From Aquibium microcysteis (GTDB taxonomy: Bacteria > Pseudomonadota > Alphaproteobacteria > Rhizobiales > Rhizobiaceae): a stretch of 64,000 nucleotides of DNA. The translations under genes were made by a program, and so were the position numbers. The stretch spans positions 5,694,001-5,758,000 of the forward strand of contig NZ_CP061080.1 in the NCBI RefSeq assembly GCF_014495845.1, given 5' to 3'. The notes beneath the pieces were generated by a model, which was not told the DNA's origin, did no database searches, and saw only the letters and a list, made by a program, of their open reading frames with translations. Below, in pieces: positions 19,327 to 28,447 of the stretch. The first letter of the stretch is position 1. Every line of letters begins with the position of its first letter.

Positions 19327-20220
19327 CTACGGTATCATCCTCTTCATGTCGGCGATCAGCTGATTGACATGAGCCTCGGAGGTCGCATAGCTCTGGCGGG
19401 CGCGCTCCCGGAGTTGAGGGTCGGGTTCCGACAGCTTCCTTTTCGCCTCGACGAGGATGTCCATCGCATCTTGATAGCGACGCTGCTTCACCAGTGTGCG
19501 CACCAGATATACCTTTCGCACCGGCTCGTCTTGATACTCGTCCAGCGCCTTCTGGACGTCAGCGATGTTGATCGGCCCGACCTTGCCATCAGATCCCGGC
19601 GCCGGCAGAGACTGCAATTGGCTGATCAGATCCTCATGAAGTCCGAACGGGTGGAAGCCGTAGCCGAGTCCGCTGTATAGGTAGTAGTTCGCGACGAACC
19701 AGCCGTTGAGGGCCCGGTAATAGGTCCCCTTCGCCGTATCGCTGACGAGCCGCGAGGCCATGTAGTGCGCGACCGGCGCGCAGTTGGCGATGATTGCGAA
19801 GGCCACCGCCATCGATCCCGGTTGGCGTCCGTCGCAATTCCTGTCGACGAAGATGCGATTGGCGCCGTCGGCGGCGTCCCGCGCCTCTTTCTCGAAGACT
19901 ATTTCCAAGGGCTCAAGGTCGGCGAAGGCCGAATAACGGTAGAAGGGGATGCTCTGCGCCCGACCGTCCTTCCATTCGACCGTGAGCCGCGTCGCATACC
20001 TAGTGTTGTCGGCAGCGATCGATGCCGCGGCCGGCGTCTTGCCCACCGGGGCGAGAAGATCGATCGATCCACCGCCGATCCCGAGCGCAATGCGCTTAGC
20101 ATCGCTGGCCGGACTTGCGGCTACGACGAGCGCGATCTTCAGCTCGTCCGCCGAGACGGGATGGGCCTGGAGCCCAATCGCCGCCGCCAGAGACAATGCA
20201 AGCGCTCTAGTCGTTCCCAT
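19327..20220 (-). CDS. Unknown secreted protein of the envelope cassette
   Basis: This 297-residue protein has a Sec signal peptide (about 1-24, MGTTRALALSLAAAIGLQAH then VSA/DE). The mature part is not a family I recognise. It has a middle segment with two cysteines (FVDRNCDGRQPGSMAVAFAIIANCAPVAHYMASRL) that could form a disulfide, an aromatic stretch (GTYYRALNGWFVANYYLYSGLGYGFHPFG), and a charged helical C-terminus. It is the last gene of a four-gene leftward operon; its start lies inside the end of the preceding membrane-protein gene (14-base overlap). It is a periplasmic part of the same machinery, possibly an immunity or adaptor protein; this is inference only. Confidence 0.65.
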   Translation of the reverse strand: MGTTRALALSLAAAIGLQAHPVSADELKIALVVAASPASDAKRIALGIGGGSIDLLAPVGKTPAAASIAADNTRYATRLTVEWKDGRAQSIPFYRYSAFADLEPLEIVFEKEARDAADGANRIFVDRNCDGRQPGSMAVAFAIIANCAPVAHYMASRLVSDTAKGTYYRALNGWFVANYYLYSGLGYGFHPFGLHEDLISQLQSLPAPGSDGKVGPINIADVQKALDEYQDEPVRKVYLVRTLVKQRRYQDAMDILVEAKRKLSEPDPQLRERARQSYATSEAHVNQLIADMKRMIP

Positions 20221-20773
20221 TGGCGTTCCTGCTCTCTGGCGTTCCCGCGCCGGCCTTCAGCCCGACAAGCATCATGACATAGACCGCGAGCGAACCGGAC
20301 ATGTTGATGAACATGTTGGACACGGCTTTGACGTCCTTGGTTTCGTCGCGCAGCGCAACGTCGACAAGAAGGGCCGCAATAAGCGCCGCGATGAGGCCGG
20401 CAAGCGGGATCAGGAAGAGCGTCGAGCCCCAACCCCGTATATCGATCTTATCGTAGTTCGCCGCCGTAACAGCAGCCGACGTCGGCAGCAGGATCGCGGT
20501 GATCGAGCCAATGTATCGGCTCGGATCCGCAGCTACCGCAAACAGCAGTTGAGCGAGTGGGCCGTTGACGGGAATCTTGAAATCGGACGCTGACACGAGT
20601 GTGATCACGATCCATCCCAGCGCCAGGATTAATGGCACGACGATGATGCAGAGCATCAGGAGCAGCAACAGAAGGTACTGATCCGCCTGTCGGGAGCTCG
20701 GAATGGGTGACGGTCCGGAAACCGTCGTTGGTTCCGGTGCGGTTTCCGGAGCATCGTCGACGAATGTTGGCAA
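20207..20773 (-). CDS. Unknown four-helix membrane protein of the envelope cassette
   Basis: This 188-residue protein has a Pro/Ser/Glu-rich soluble N-terminus (~30 residues) followed by about four membrane segments: a very hydrophobic one near 33-61, then near 90-104, 116-141 and 152-172. No family is recognised. The short size and helix number leave a holin-like, channel or anchor role open. It lies 21 bases downstream of the DUF2272/transglycosylase gene and overlaps the next gene by 14 bases, so the three are translated as a unit. Confidence 0.65.
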   Translation of the reverse strand: MPTFVDDAPETAPEPTTVSGPSPIPSSRQADQYLLLLLLMLCIIVVPLILALGWIVITLVSASDFKIPVNGPLAQLLFAVAADPSRYIGSITAILLPTSAAVTAANYDKIDIRGWGSTLFLIPLAGLIAALIAALLVDVALRDETKDVKAVSNMFINMSGSLAVYVMMLVGLKAGAGTPESRNANGND

Positions 20774-20794
20774 CGCGCGCGCTCCTGTTCGATC

Positions 20795-22228
20795 CTATCC
20801 GAGGAAAGCCGATGACAGGCCCTTGTCTAGCTTCGCCTGGACTTTGGACGCCGCCTCGCCCTTCGTGACCGCGCCATCCGAATTCACGTCCAGACCCTTG
20901 TTCTGGACGTAGGCCGTCGACGGAGTCACAAATAGCGCGAACGCCTCCGGCTTGCCCACCGCCTTCGGCCAGAGGATGGCCATATAGACATCGGACAGCG
21001 AGTGCATCTTACCCGCATAAGGTGCAAAATACTTGCTGACGTAAGCCATCTGCTCGACCTCGGTCATCGCGGCGAGCTTGTCGGTGGTGGTGCCGAGACC
21101 CAATGCCGTCTTCGGCATGAACTGAATGAGACCCGTCGCGCCGCTGATCTTGTTCCGGGTGCTCGACTTGAACTCTTCGCCGGTCTCGAAGGCCATGCAC
21201 GCGGCAAGATGGCTCGGATCGCAGCCGAGCGTTTGCCCGAGCTCGATGATACTTTGCTTCAGCTCCAGCGCCAGGACTTTGCCGAACGCGATCTTGGTCG
21301 CGCCGCCATTGACGGCGTCGACGAGGTTCGACAGAAGGGTGTCAGTCGTATCCGTCGACACCCCCGCCGCCACGGCCGCCTGCTCGTCGATCCGGCAACC
21401 CATGATAGCGAAGAGAGTTTCGCCGCATGGTTGGTTGGGGGAGAGGAACCCTTCCGCCGTCAGCGCGAGCGGTCTCCTTGTGACCGAATTGCCGATATTG
21501 CCCCCGATCACCCAGGCTTTGTCCCCGGCCACCTCGACGACGACGTCGCAATGGCTCTTATAGTCGCCGCCCTTCTGGTGGTCGTAGTCGACCCCGGTCT
21601 CGCGTGCCCAGCAGACGATGTCGCCGACCATCGGCTTTCGCTCGTTGAGACGCTCGCACCAGTAGCCGGCGTCCTCTCGCTTAGTTGAGCGATCGCGGAT
21701 CGCCTGACTGATATAGACGGAGTGCTGGCTCGAATAGCGGAAGCGGGCACCGGCTCCGGCCGTCTTCGATACCCAGGATATGAAGGCCGCCGACCAAGGC
21801 CAGTCGGTGTTCGTCCCGTTGATGCCGGAAAGATCGGCGCCATCCTTCCAGTAGACGCCGATGCGTTCGGCGAAGCCGTCCTCCTGCTCCTTGTGCCCGA
21901 TCGTGGTGGTGTTTCCTGTAAGGTCATAAGTCTGCCCGCCGAAGAAGCGCCACTCCTGGTCGCATAGGCGCAGCAGTTCCGAGATGTAGGCGGTGACCCC
22001 CGACGGCGATGTCGGCGACGGATGGCTGGATGAGGACGATCCGCCACTTGGCGAGGCAGAAGTGCCCGACGTGGCGGGGCCGCTTTTGGCGTCCCTTGGC
22101 ACGAAGACCAGCGTGAACGTTCCGGTGTTATCCGGGACGATCGTCACTTGACCGCCTGCCTCGAAGGCGATGCGGAGCTGTTGAGCCTCCACGTCGCTGA
22201 GCTTGTTGATGATCCGGATATCAGACAA
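20795..22228 (-). CDS. DUF2272 + lytic transglycosylase + EF-hand protein
   Basis: This is a 477-residue multi-domain cell-wall enzyme. There is no signal peptide. Residues 1-48 form a small beta-rich head, 50-78 a Ser/Pro linker, and ~80-290 a DUF2272-type domain (CDQEWRFFGGQ; WPWSAAFISWV at 143-153; MVGDIVCWARE; SHCDVVVEV). Residues ~310-440 form a soluble lytic transglycosylase-type domain with a candidate catalytic Glu348 in FETGEEF and SGATGLIQFMP at 362-372. Residues 447-458 make a textbook EF-hand calcium loop (D-x-N-x-D-G-x5-E). It should cut peptidoglycan glycan chains, possibly calcium-dependently. How it reaches the wall without a Sec signal is open: lysis, type VI-like export or the neighbouring membrane protein. 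Confidence 0.8.
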   Translation of the reverse strand: MSDIRIINKLSDVEAQQLRIAFEAGGQVTIVPDNTGTFTLVFVPRDAKSGPATSGTSASPSGGSSSSSHPSPTSPSGVTAYISELLRLCDQEWRFFGGQTYDLTGNTTTIGHKEQEDGFAERIGVYWKDGADLSGINGTNTDWPWSAAFISWVSKTAGAGARFRYSSQHSVYISQAIRDRSTKREDAGYWCERLNERKPMVGDIVCWARETGVDYDHQKGGDYKSHCDVVVEVAGDKAWVIGGNIGNSVTRRPLALTAEGFLSPNQPCGETLFAIMGCRIDEQAAVAAGVSTDTTDTLLSNLVDAVNGGATKIAFGKVLALELKQSIIELGQTLGCDPSHLAACMAFETGEEFKSSTRNKISGATGLIQFMPKTALGLGTTTDKLAAMTEVEQMAYVSKYFAPYAGKMHSLSDVYMAILWPKAVGKPEAFALFVTPSTAYVQNKGLDVNSDGAVTKGEAASKVQAKLDKGLSSAFLG

Positions 22229-22246
22229 GACGACCTCCCGATATAC

Positions 22247-23155
22247 CTAGAGATAACCAAGCCTTCTGGCGATTTCATTAGCCTTTTCTTCGTAAGCCGG
22301 CTCCGACAGTACAGCTTCGAAGCTGATCCCGGAGCCTGCGAGGGCGGCAACGATCGCCGCCTTGACGCCCTCGTTTAGACGCCCGCCCTGCGTGACGGCG
22401 TTTCGAAGCGCGGCTTGACCCGATCCTCGCCCGAGTTCGTAGGAGATGACTGTCTGCTTGGCGCTTTCCGCCGCCAGCTGGTTCGCGCTGACGGTGCTCT
22501 GCAGCCTGATGATGGCTCCGGCCAAGGTGCCGGCCCTGTAGTATTCCTCAAGATCTGACTCCGCCAACGGCAATGGATAAGCAGCATCGCTGAGGGCAAG
22601 CTTCGAATTGATCTGGCCCGCGATCAGCGCCCGGCTGGCATCCATCTGCGTCAGCACGAGCTGGATCGAGTTGCGAACCAGCGCCTTCTCACTGTAGGCG
22701 GCCTTCGCTCCGGTCAAGCCGGAGGCAATGCCGGTGAGTACATCCTTCGTTTCGACAGCGCTGATCAGCGTCGCTGTTTGCGTCAGTCCAATATTGGTGA
22801 TCGCGGCAATAAGCTCTCCGGCGCGCTCGCCGTTCGCAAGCGACGCTGCATAAGACGTGTACGCCCGATCCATGCAGTTCTTTGCCGTCAAGACGTAGAT
22901 GTTGCGCCAGTCACGGCGATCGGTCGGCGACAGCGCCAAGTATCGACCATAGTCCGGCCCGCCGAACTGCGCACGTAGCGCCGGGCATTCGGTCTCGTTG
23001 TTGAAGACGCGCGCAGGCCCAGCGGAGAAAGTTGCACAGCCGTACAGCGAACAGAGCAATCCAAGACCGATGATCAGCGGCACGAGACGCCTCACGCTGA
23101 ACCTTTGCTTTGGGGCTACAGAAGACAGCACCGCAAAGCGCCACCGCTGCGACAT
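22247..23155 (-). CDS. Unknown lipoprotein of the envelope cassette
   Basis: This 302-residue protein has a lipoprotein signal: hydrophobic LVPLIIGLGLLCSLYGC ends in a lipobox with Cys near residue 40. The mature part is helical, Ala-rich and not a family I know; it has paired cysteines early (TECPALRAQF and AKNCMDRAY). ATG 23155 is preceded by a perfect TAGGAGGA five bases upstream; GTG 23095 would give a shorter, more usual signal. It is the first gene of the four-gene operon, 18 bases before the DUF2272 enzyme. It is the likely outer- or inner-membrane anchor of the system. Confidence 0.7.
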   Translation of the reverse strand: MSQRWRFAVLSSVAPKQRFSVRRLVPLIIGLGLLCSLYGCATFSAGPARVFNNETECPALRAQFGGPDYGRYLALSPTDRRDWRNIYVLTAKNCMDRAYTSYAASLANGERAGELIAAITNIGLTQTATLISAVETKDVLTGIASGLTGAKAAYSEKALVRNSIQLVLTQMDASRALIAGQINSKLALSDAAYPLPLAESDLEEYYRAGTLAGAIIRLQSTVSANQLAAESAKQTVISYELGRGSGQAALRNAVTQGGRLNEGVKAAIVAALAGSGISFEAVLSEPAYEEKANEIARRLGYL

Positions 23156-23238
23156 TCATTCCTCCTACGGTATTAGAATTTTGGTAGACAACACTATCTA
23201 GAGTCAAGCGGATTCTTATCCGGGGCAGACGTCGAGCT

Positions 23239-23576
23239 TTACCGCTGCAAGGTGATGGTGGAATTTATTGAGAGAGGCTCTGTTTGGGAGGTCATCGAGC
23301 CATGTCGGGCAGCCGCCGAGGTGCCGACGCGCTCGATTCGGCCCATTTCATTCAGCGGTATGGGCGCTGAGGCCAGCGCTTTAGCGTCTGCCTCCGCACG
23401 CTTGCGGGCTTCGCGTCGCCAGGTGAACAGTTGCTGCGGGGTCAGGTCATACCGGCGCGCGACCGCCGACACCACCGCGCCCGGCGCAAGTGTCTCTTCC
23501 AGAATGCGCGCTCGGTCATCGGGCGACCAACGCCGGCGGCCCATCGCGCCGTTGATGACCTCAAAACGCCGGATCT
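23239..23576 (-). pseudogene. IS66-type tnpA fragment split by IS21
   Basis: On the minus strand the frame reads RRFEVINGAMGRRRWSPDDRARILEETLAPGAVVSAVARRYDLTPQQLFTWRREA, which is the helix-turn-helix accessory protein of IS66 elements. The C-terminal ~50 residues no longer resemble the family. The 5' end is cut at 23576 by the IS21 element; across the IS21 (26267 onward) the same frame continues as PEGEI in phase, so the two parts were once joined. No tnpB or tnpC of this copy remains to its left. Confidence 0.75.
23571..23576. repeat. 6-bp target duplication of IS21 (left copy)
   Basis: GGATCT at 23571-23576 is repeated exactly at 26267-26272, on the two outer sides of the IS21 ends. Fusing the two copies restores an open tnpA frame of the host IS66 fragment. 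Confidence 0.85.
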
Positions 23577-23704
23577 TGTAGCGCGACAATCTGGTGAGAT
23601 GCGCGCGACAATCTGGATGAGAATCTTGTGTCGCGGCGGTGGTCATGATCGCGGCATTGATTGTCGTGCGCAAGAGGGCTGGTCGGTTTGATTGTCGCGG
23701 CGCG

Positions 23705-24552
23705 TCAATCAGGAGCGATGTTGGCCGGTGTTGCGAATGACGCTGGCCGGCCTGGGCCACGTTTTCGTTCGATGGCCTCGCGGCGCCGATAGCTCTCGAC
23801 GTTCAGTTCGAAGATCGTGGCGTGATGGACGAGGCGGTCGACCGCGGCGAGCGTCATGGCGGGGTCCGGGAAGATCTTGCCCCATTCGCCAAAGGGTTGG
23901 TTGGCGGTGATGAGCATGGAGCGCCGCTCGTAGCGGGCGCTGATGAGTTCGAACAGCACGCTGGTCTCGGCCTGATCCTTGGTGACATAGGCGAGGTCGT
24001 CGAGGATCAGCAGGTGGAAGCGATCGAGCCGGTTGATGGCGGCTTCGAGCCCGAGCTCGCGGCGCGCGACCTGCAGCTTCTGGACGAGGTCGGTGGTGCG
24101 GGTGAACATGACCCGCCAGCCGTTCTCGACGAGAGCAAGGCCGATGGCCGAGGCGAGATGGCTCTTGCCGCCACCGGGCGGGCCGAACAGCAGCAGGTTC
24201 GCTCCCTTCTCGAGCCAGCTGTCGCCGGCGGTGATGGCCATGATCTGCGCCTTGGAGATCATCGGCACGGCGTCGAATGCGAAGGTGTCAAGCGTTTTGC
24301 CGGGCAGCAGGCGAGCCTCAGTGAGATGGCGCTCGATGCGGCGCCGATCGCGTTCGGCAAGCTCGTGTTCGATGATGGCGGCGAGGAAGCGGGCGGCCGG
24401 CCAGCCTTCCTTGTCGGCCTCTTCGGCGAACTGCGGCCACATCACCTTGATGGCGGGCAGACGCAGTTCGTTGAGCAGGAGGCTGAGCCTTGCGGCGTCG
24501 ATGCCTGTCCTGAGCGACGCCGCGGGCGGCGTCGAAGGGGCGCTGTTCGTCT

Positions 24553-24556
<4 letters not shown>
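23705..24556 (-). CDS. istB: IS21 helper ATPase IstB
   Basis: This 283-residue AAA+ protein assists the IstA transposase in IS21 transposition and target choice. It has Walker A FGPPGGGKSHLA (near 124-135), Walker B LLILDDLAYVTKDQ, and the sensor region RSMLITANQPFGEWGKIFPD, all typical. The N-terminal IstB domain begins DAARLSLLLNELRLPAIKVMW. ATG 24556 overlaps the istA stop by four bases. I see no lesion, so the helper is probably still made if transcription from the istA side persists. Confidence 0.92.
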
Positions 24557-26132
<1,576 letters not shown>

Positions 26133-26295
26133 TCACAGACGGCGCACCAATAGGAACGCCGCCGGCGGCTTGAAACTCCGGTCGGGCTACGCCCTCCCTG
26201 CGTCTCAAGCCGCCGGCATTCTCATCCTGATTGTCGCTGCGCTCTCACGTTGATTGCCGCGCCGCAGGATCTCGCCCTCCGGCTCAAGTCTATGG

Positions 26296-26799
26296 TCAAG
26301 TCCAGACACAAAACGATCCTCCAAAAGGATCGCTACCGCGCCTCGTCAGAACCGTGCAAAGAAGGTGCGGTTGGAACCCCGCTTTCGCTGTGTCTGGGAT
26401 TTCAGCGATCGGTACATCCACTAGCCTTTCGACGAGGCGCCGCAGTTCGGATGGTGTTGTCGGTCCGGCGACGACTTCGTGGTAAGGAATGCCGGCCCGA
26501 CGGAGCGCTTCCTTCTTGACGGCGTCGCCTGCGCCGGCAGCGCCCTGATGATGGCCGCCGCCCTGGTACTCGACGGCGTAGCGTGGATGGCAGTTCTCGC
26601 CGACGAGGAGGAGGTCGATGCGCTTCGAGTTGATGCATCCATAAGCTGCCGGATCTTTGCAACGGAGGATCTCGCCGAGAGAGACCTGCGCCATGACCTG
26701 CCAGCAGGGATTGCGGTCGAGGACCATCCGGTCAAGTTCCTTGAAGACACGGGCCTCGCTTCTGTTGAGCAGCGGCTGCATCGAGAATTCCGGCGCCAT
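26296..26799 (-). CDS. DUF2726 (restriction-nuclease-like) protein
   Basis: This 167-residue protein from ATG 26799 has the DUF2726 pattern: LLNRSEARVFKELDRMV, then VMAQVSLGEILR, a segment with INSKRIDLLLVGENCHPRYAVEYQGGGHH and then KKEALRRAGIPYHEV. The ID-x-LLV and VEYQ residues are the expected PD-(D/E)xK-like nuclease positions. The function of DUF2726 proteins is not known; they are often near mobile DNA. The frame is open to 26925, but that part overlaps the start of an IS66 fragment in the opposite strand, so the N-terminus (often a membrane segment) may have been replaced. The stop is 30 bases from the IS21 end. Confidence 0.7.
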   Translation of the reverse strand: MAPEFSMQPLLNRSEARVFKELDRMVLDRNPCWQVMAQVSLGEILRCKDPAAYGCINSKRIDLLLVGENCHPRYAVEYQGGGHHQGAAGAGDAVKKEALRRAGIPYHEVVAGPTTPSELRRLVERLVDVPIAEIPDTAKAGFQPHLLCTVLTRRGSDPFGGSFCVWT

Positions 26800-26864
26800 C
26801 ACGATGCTCAACTGATCTGCGGCGTCCGGCTTTCTTGGCGCAAGAGAGTCGGCGGTCGGCGCAA

Positions 26865-27450
26865 CGCCGTGAGCCTGGCATTCTGCTGGTCGCATGTCCG
26901 TCGCAAGTTCTACGAACTGGCGCAATCCGGTCCGGCGCCGATCGCCACGGAGGCGCTCGCCCGCATCGCCGAGCTCTACAGGATCGAGAACGAGATCCGG
27001 GGCCGCTCGCCCGAAGAGCGGCGCGCCGCGCGCCAGGAGAGAAGCCGTCCCATCATCGATGCCCTCCAGCCATGGCTACGCGAAAAGCTCGCGCTGGTCA
27101 GCCAGAAGAGCAAGCTTGCCGAAGCGATCCGCTACGCGCTCGCGCGCTGGGCCGGGCCAGCCCACTTCCTCGATGACGGTCGCGTCGAGATCGACTCCAA
27201 CGTCGTCGAACGCAGTATCCGCCCCATCGCCCTCAATCGGAAGAATGCGCTCTTCGCCGGCTCCGACGGCGGCGGCGAGCATTGGGCGACGATCGCCTCG
27301 CTCATCGAGACCTGCAAGCTCAACGGCATCGATCCGTACGCATACCTCGCCGACGTCATCACCCGCATCGTCGCCGGCCATCCGCAGAACAAGCTCTACG
27401 ACCTGTTGCCCTGGGCCTATGCCCCGGCGCCACTCAAGGCCGTGGCCTGA
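26865..27450 (+). pseudogene. C-terminal fragment of an IS66 transposase
   Basis: From about 26865 the plus-strand frame reads VSLAFCWSHVRRKFYELAQ, then KLAEAIRYALARW, the DDE Glu region DGRVEIDSNVVERSIRPIALNRKNALFAGSDGGGEHWATIASLIETCKLNGIDPYAYL and LYDLLPWAYAP, ending at 27450. This is the last third of an IS66 TnpC; the N-terminal zinc-finger and first two catalytic Asp are missing. It is a different subfamily copy from the complete IS66 that follows, because the two proteins differ throughout. Confidence 0.88.
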
Positions 27451-27626
27451 GAACGGCGGTTACGCCGTTGGTATTAAGCGTAAGCTCTGAAATCGTCATA
27501 TGTCCAAGCCTTCAAAGGCTTCGAACATCGTGGCTCACGACCACGCGCGAAAGGTGGGGCCGGGACGTATCCCTCCGGCGTCGGCCGTCTGGCTGACTGA
27601 GGAGCTGGTGCGTAAGAGCATGCCTT

Positions 27627-28043
27627 TTGGCAGGCGCTAAGGTCATTTCGGAGTTTGAGGTTCTATCTGTCGACGAGGTCGGACGCCGGCGGGCTTGGAC
27701 CGACGAGGAGAAGATCCGTATCGTCGAGCAGAGCCTGCGGGGGCACCGGCAGGGATCGGCGACGGCACGGCGTGTTGGGATTTCGCGTTCTTTGCTGACG
27801 CGATGGCGGGCGGATTATCGCGATGGCCGGCTGGGATCTGCGGCACCGACGTTCATGGCTGTGTCGCTTGCGGCAAGCGCAGCATCGGCAGCGGTCGTCG
27901 AGACGCCGCCGCTAGTGGTGGCGACGCCCGTCGCGGAGGCGACGATCGAGGTGGTTCTGGGGAATGCGCGCCGGATGATCGTGCCGATCTCGATCGATCC
28001 GGCCGTGCTCGCTCGCCTGCTGCCGATCGTGGACGCATCATGA
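27627..28043 (+). CDS. tnpA: IS66 accessory protein TnpA
   Basis: This 138-residue protein, with TTG 27627 as the apparent start (AGAKVISEFEVLSVDEVGRR), has a helix-turn-helix of the IS66 OrfA type: RRAWTDEEKIRIVEQSL, then GSATARRVGISRSLLTRWRADYRDG. The C-terminal IEVVLGNARRMIVPISIDPAVLARLLPI is typical. It is needed with TnpB for IS66 transposition. Its stop overlaps the tnpB start by four bases. No lesion is seen. Confidence 0.85.
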   Translation: MAGAKVISEFEVLSVDEVGRRRAWTDEEKIRIVEQSLRGHRQGSATARRVGISRSLLTRWRADYRDGRLGSAAPTFMAVSLAASAASAAVVETPPLVVATPVAEATIEVVLGNARRMIVPISIDPAVLARLLPIVDAS

Positions 28044-28390
28044 TCGCGTTTCCTGCCGGCGCGAAGGTTTGGATCGCAGGGGGCGTCACCGACATGCGGT
28101 GCGGCATGAACAGCCTGGCACTGAAGGTGCAGCAGGGTCTGGGGCGTGATGCGCACGGTGGGGAGATCTTCTGCTTCCGTGGTCGGCGCGGCGATCTGGT
28201 GAAGATCCTGTGGCACGACGGGATCGGCATGTCGCTCTACGGCAAACGTCTGGAGGCGGGCAAGTTCGTCTGGCCTGCCGGTCCAGGTGGGGGTGCCGTG
28301 GCGATTTCGGCAGCCCAGCTCGGCTATCTCCTCGACGGGATCGACTGGCGCAATCCGCGCTGGACGCAGCGTCCGGCAAAGGCTGGTTGA
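28040..28390 (+). CDS. tnpB: IS66 accessory protein TnpB
   Basis: This 116-residue IS66 OrfB-like protein has the full-length pattern: AGAKVWIAGGVTDMRCGMNSLAL, then GGEIFCFRGRRGDLVKILWHDGIGMSLYGKRLE, and the C-terminal ISAAQLGYLLDGIDWRNPR. ATG 28040 is coupled to the tnpA stop. The biochemical role is not known, but it is required for transposition of IS66 members. It appears intact. Confidence 0.92.
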   Translation: MIAFPAGAKVWIAGGVTDMRCGMNSLALKVQQGLGRDAHGGEIFCFRGRRGDLVKILWHDGIGMSLYGKRLEAGKFVWPAGPGGGAVAISAAQLGYLLDGIDWRNPRWTQRPAKAG

Positions 28391-28447
28391 GAGCGGCTAC
28401 TGCGCTGTTATGCTGGGTTTTACCTGTTGGTCATGGTAGATTTGGCC

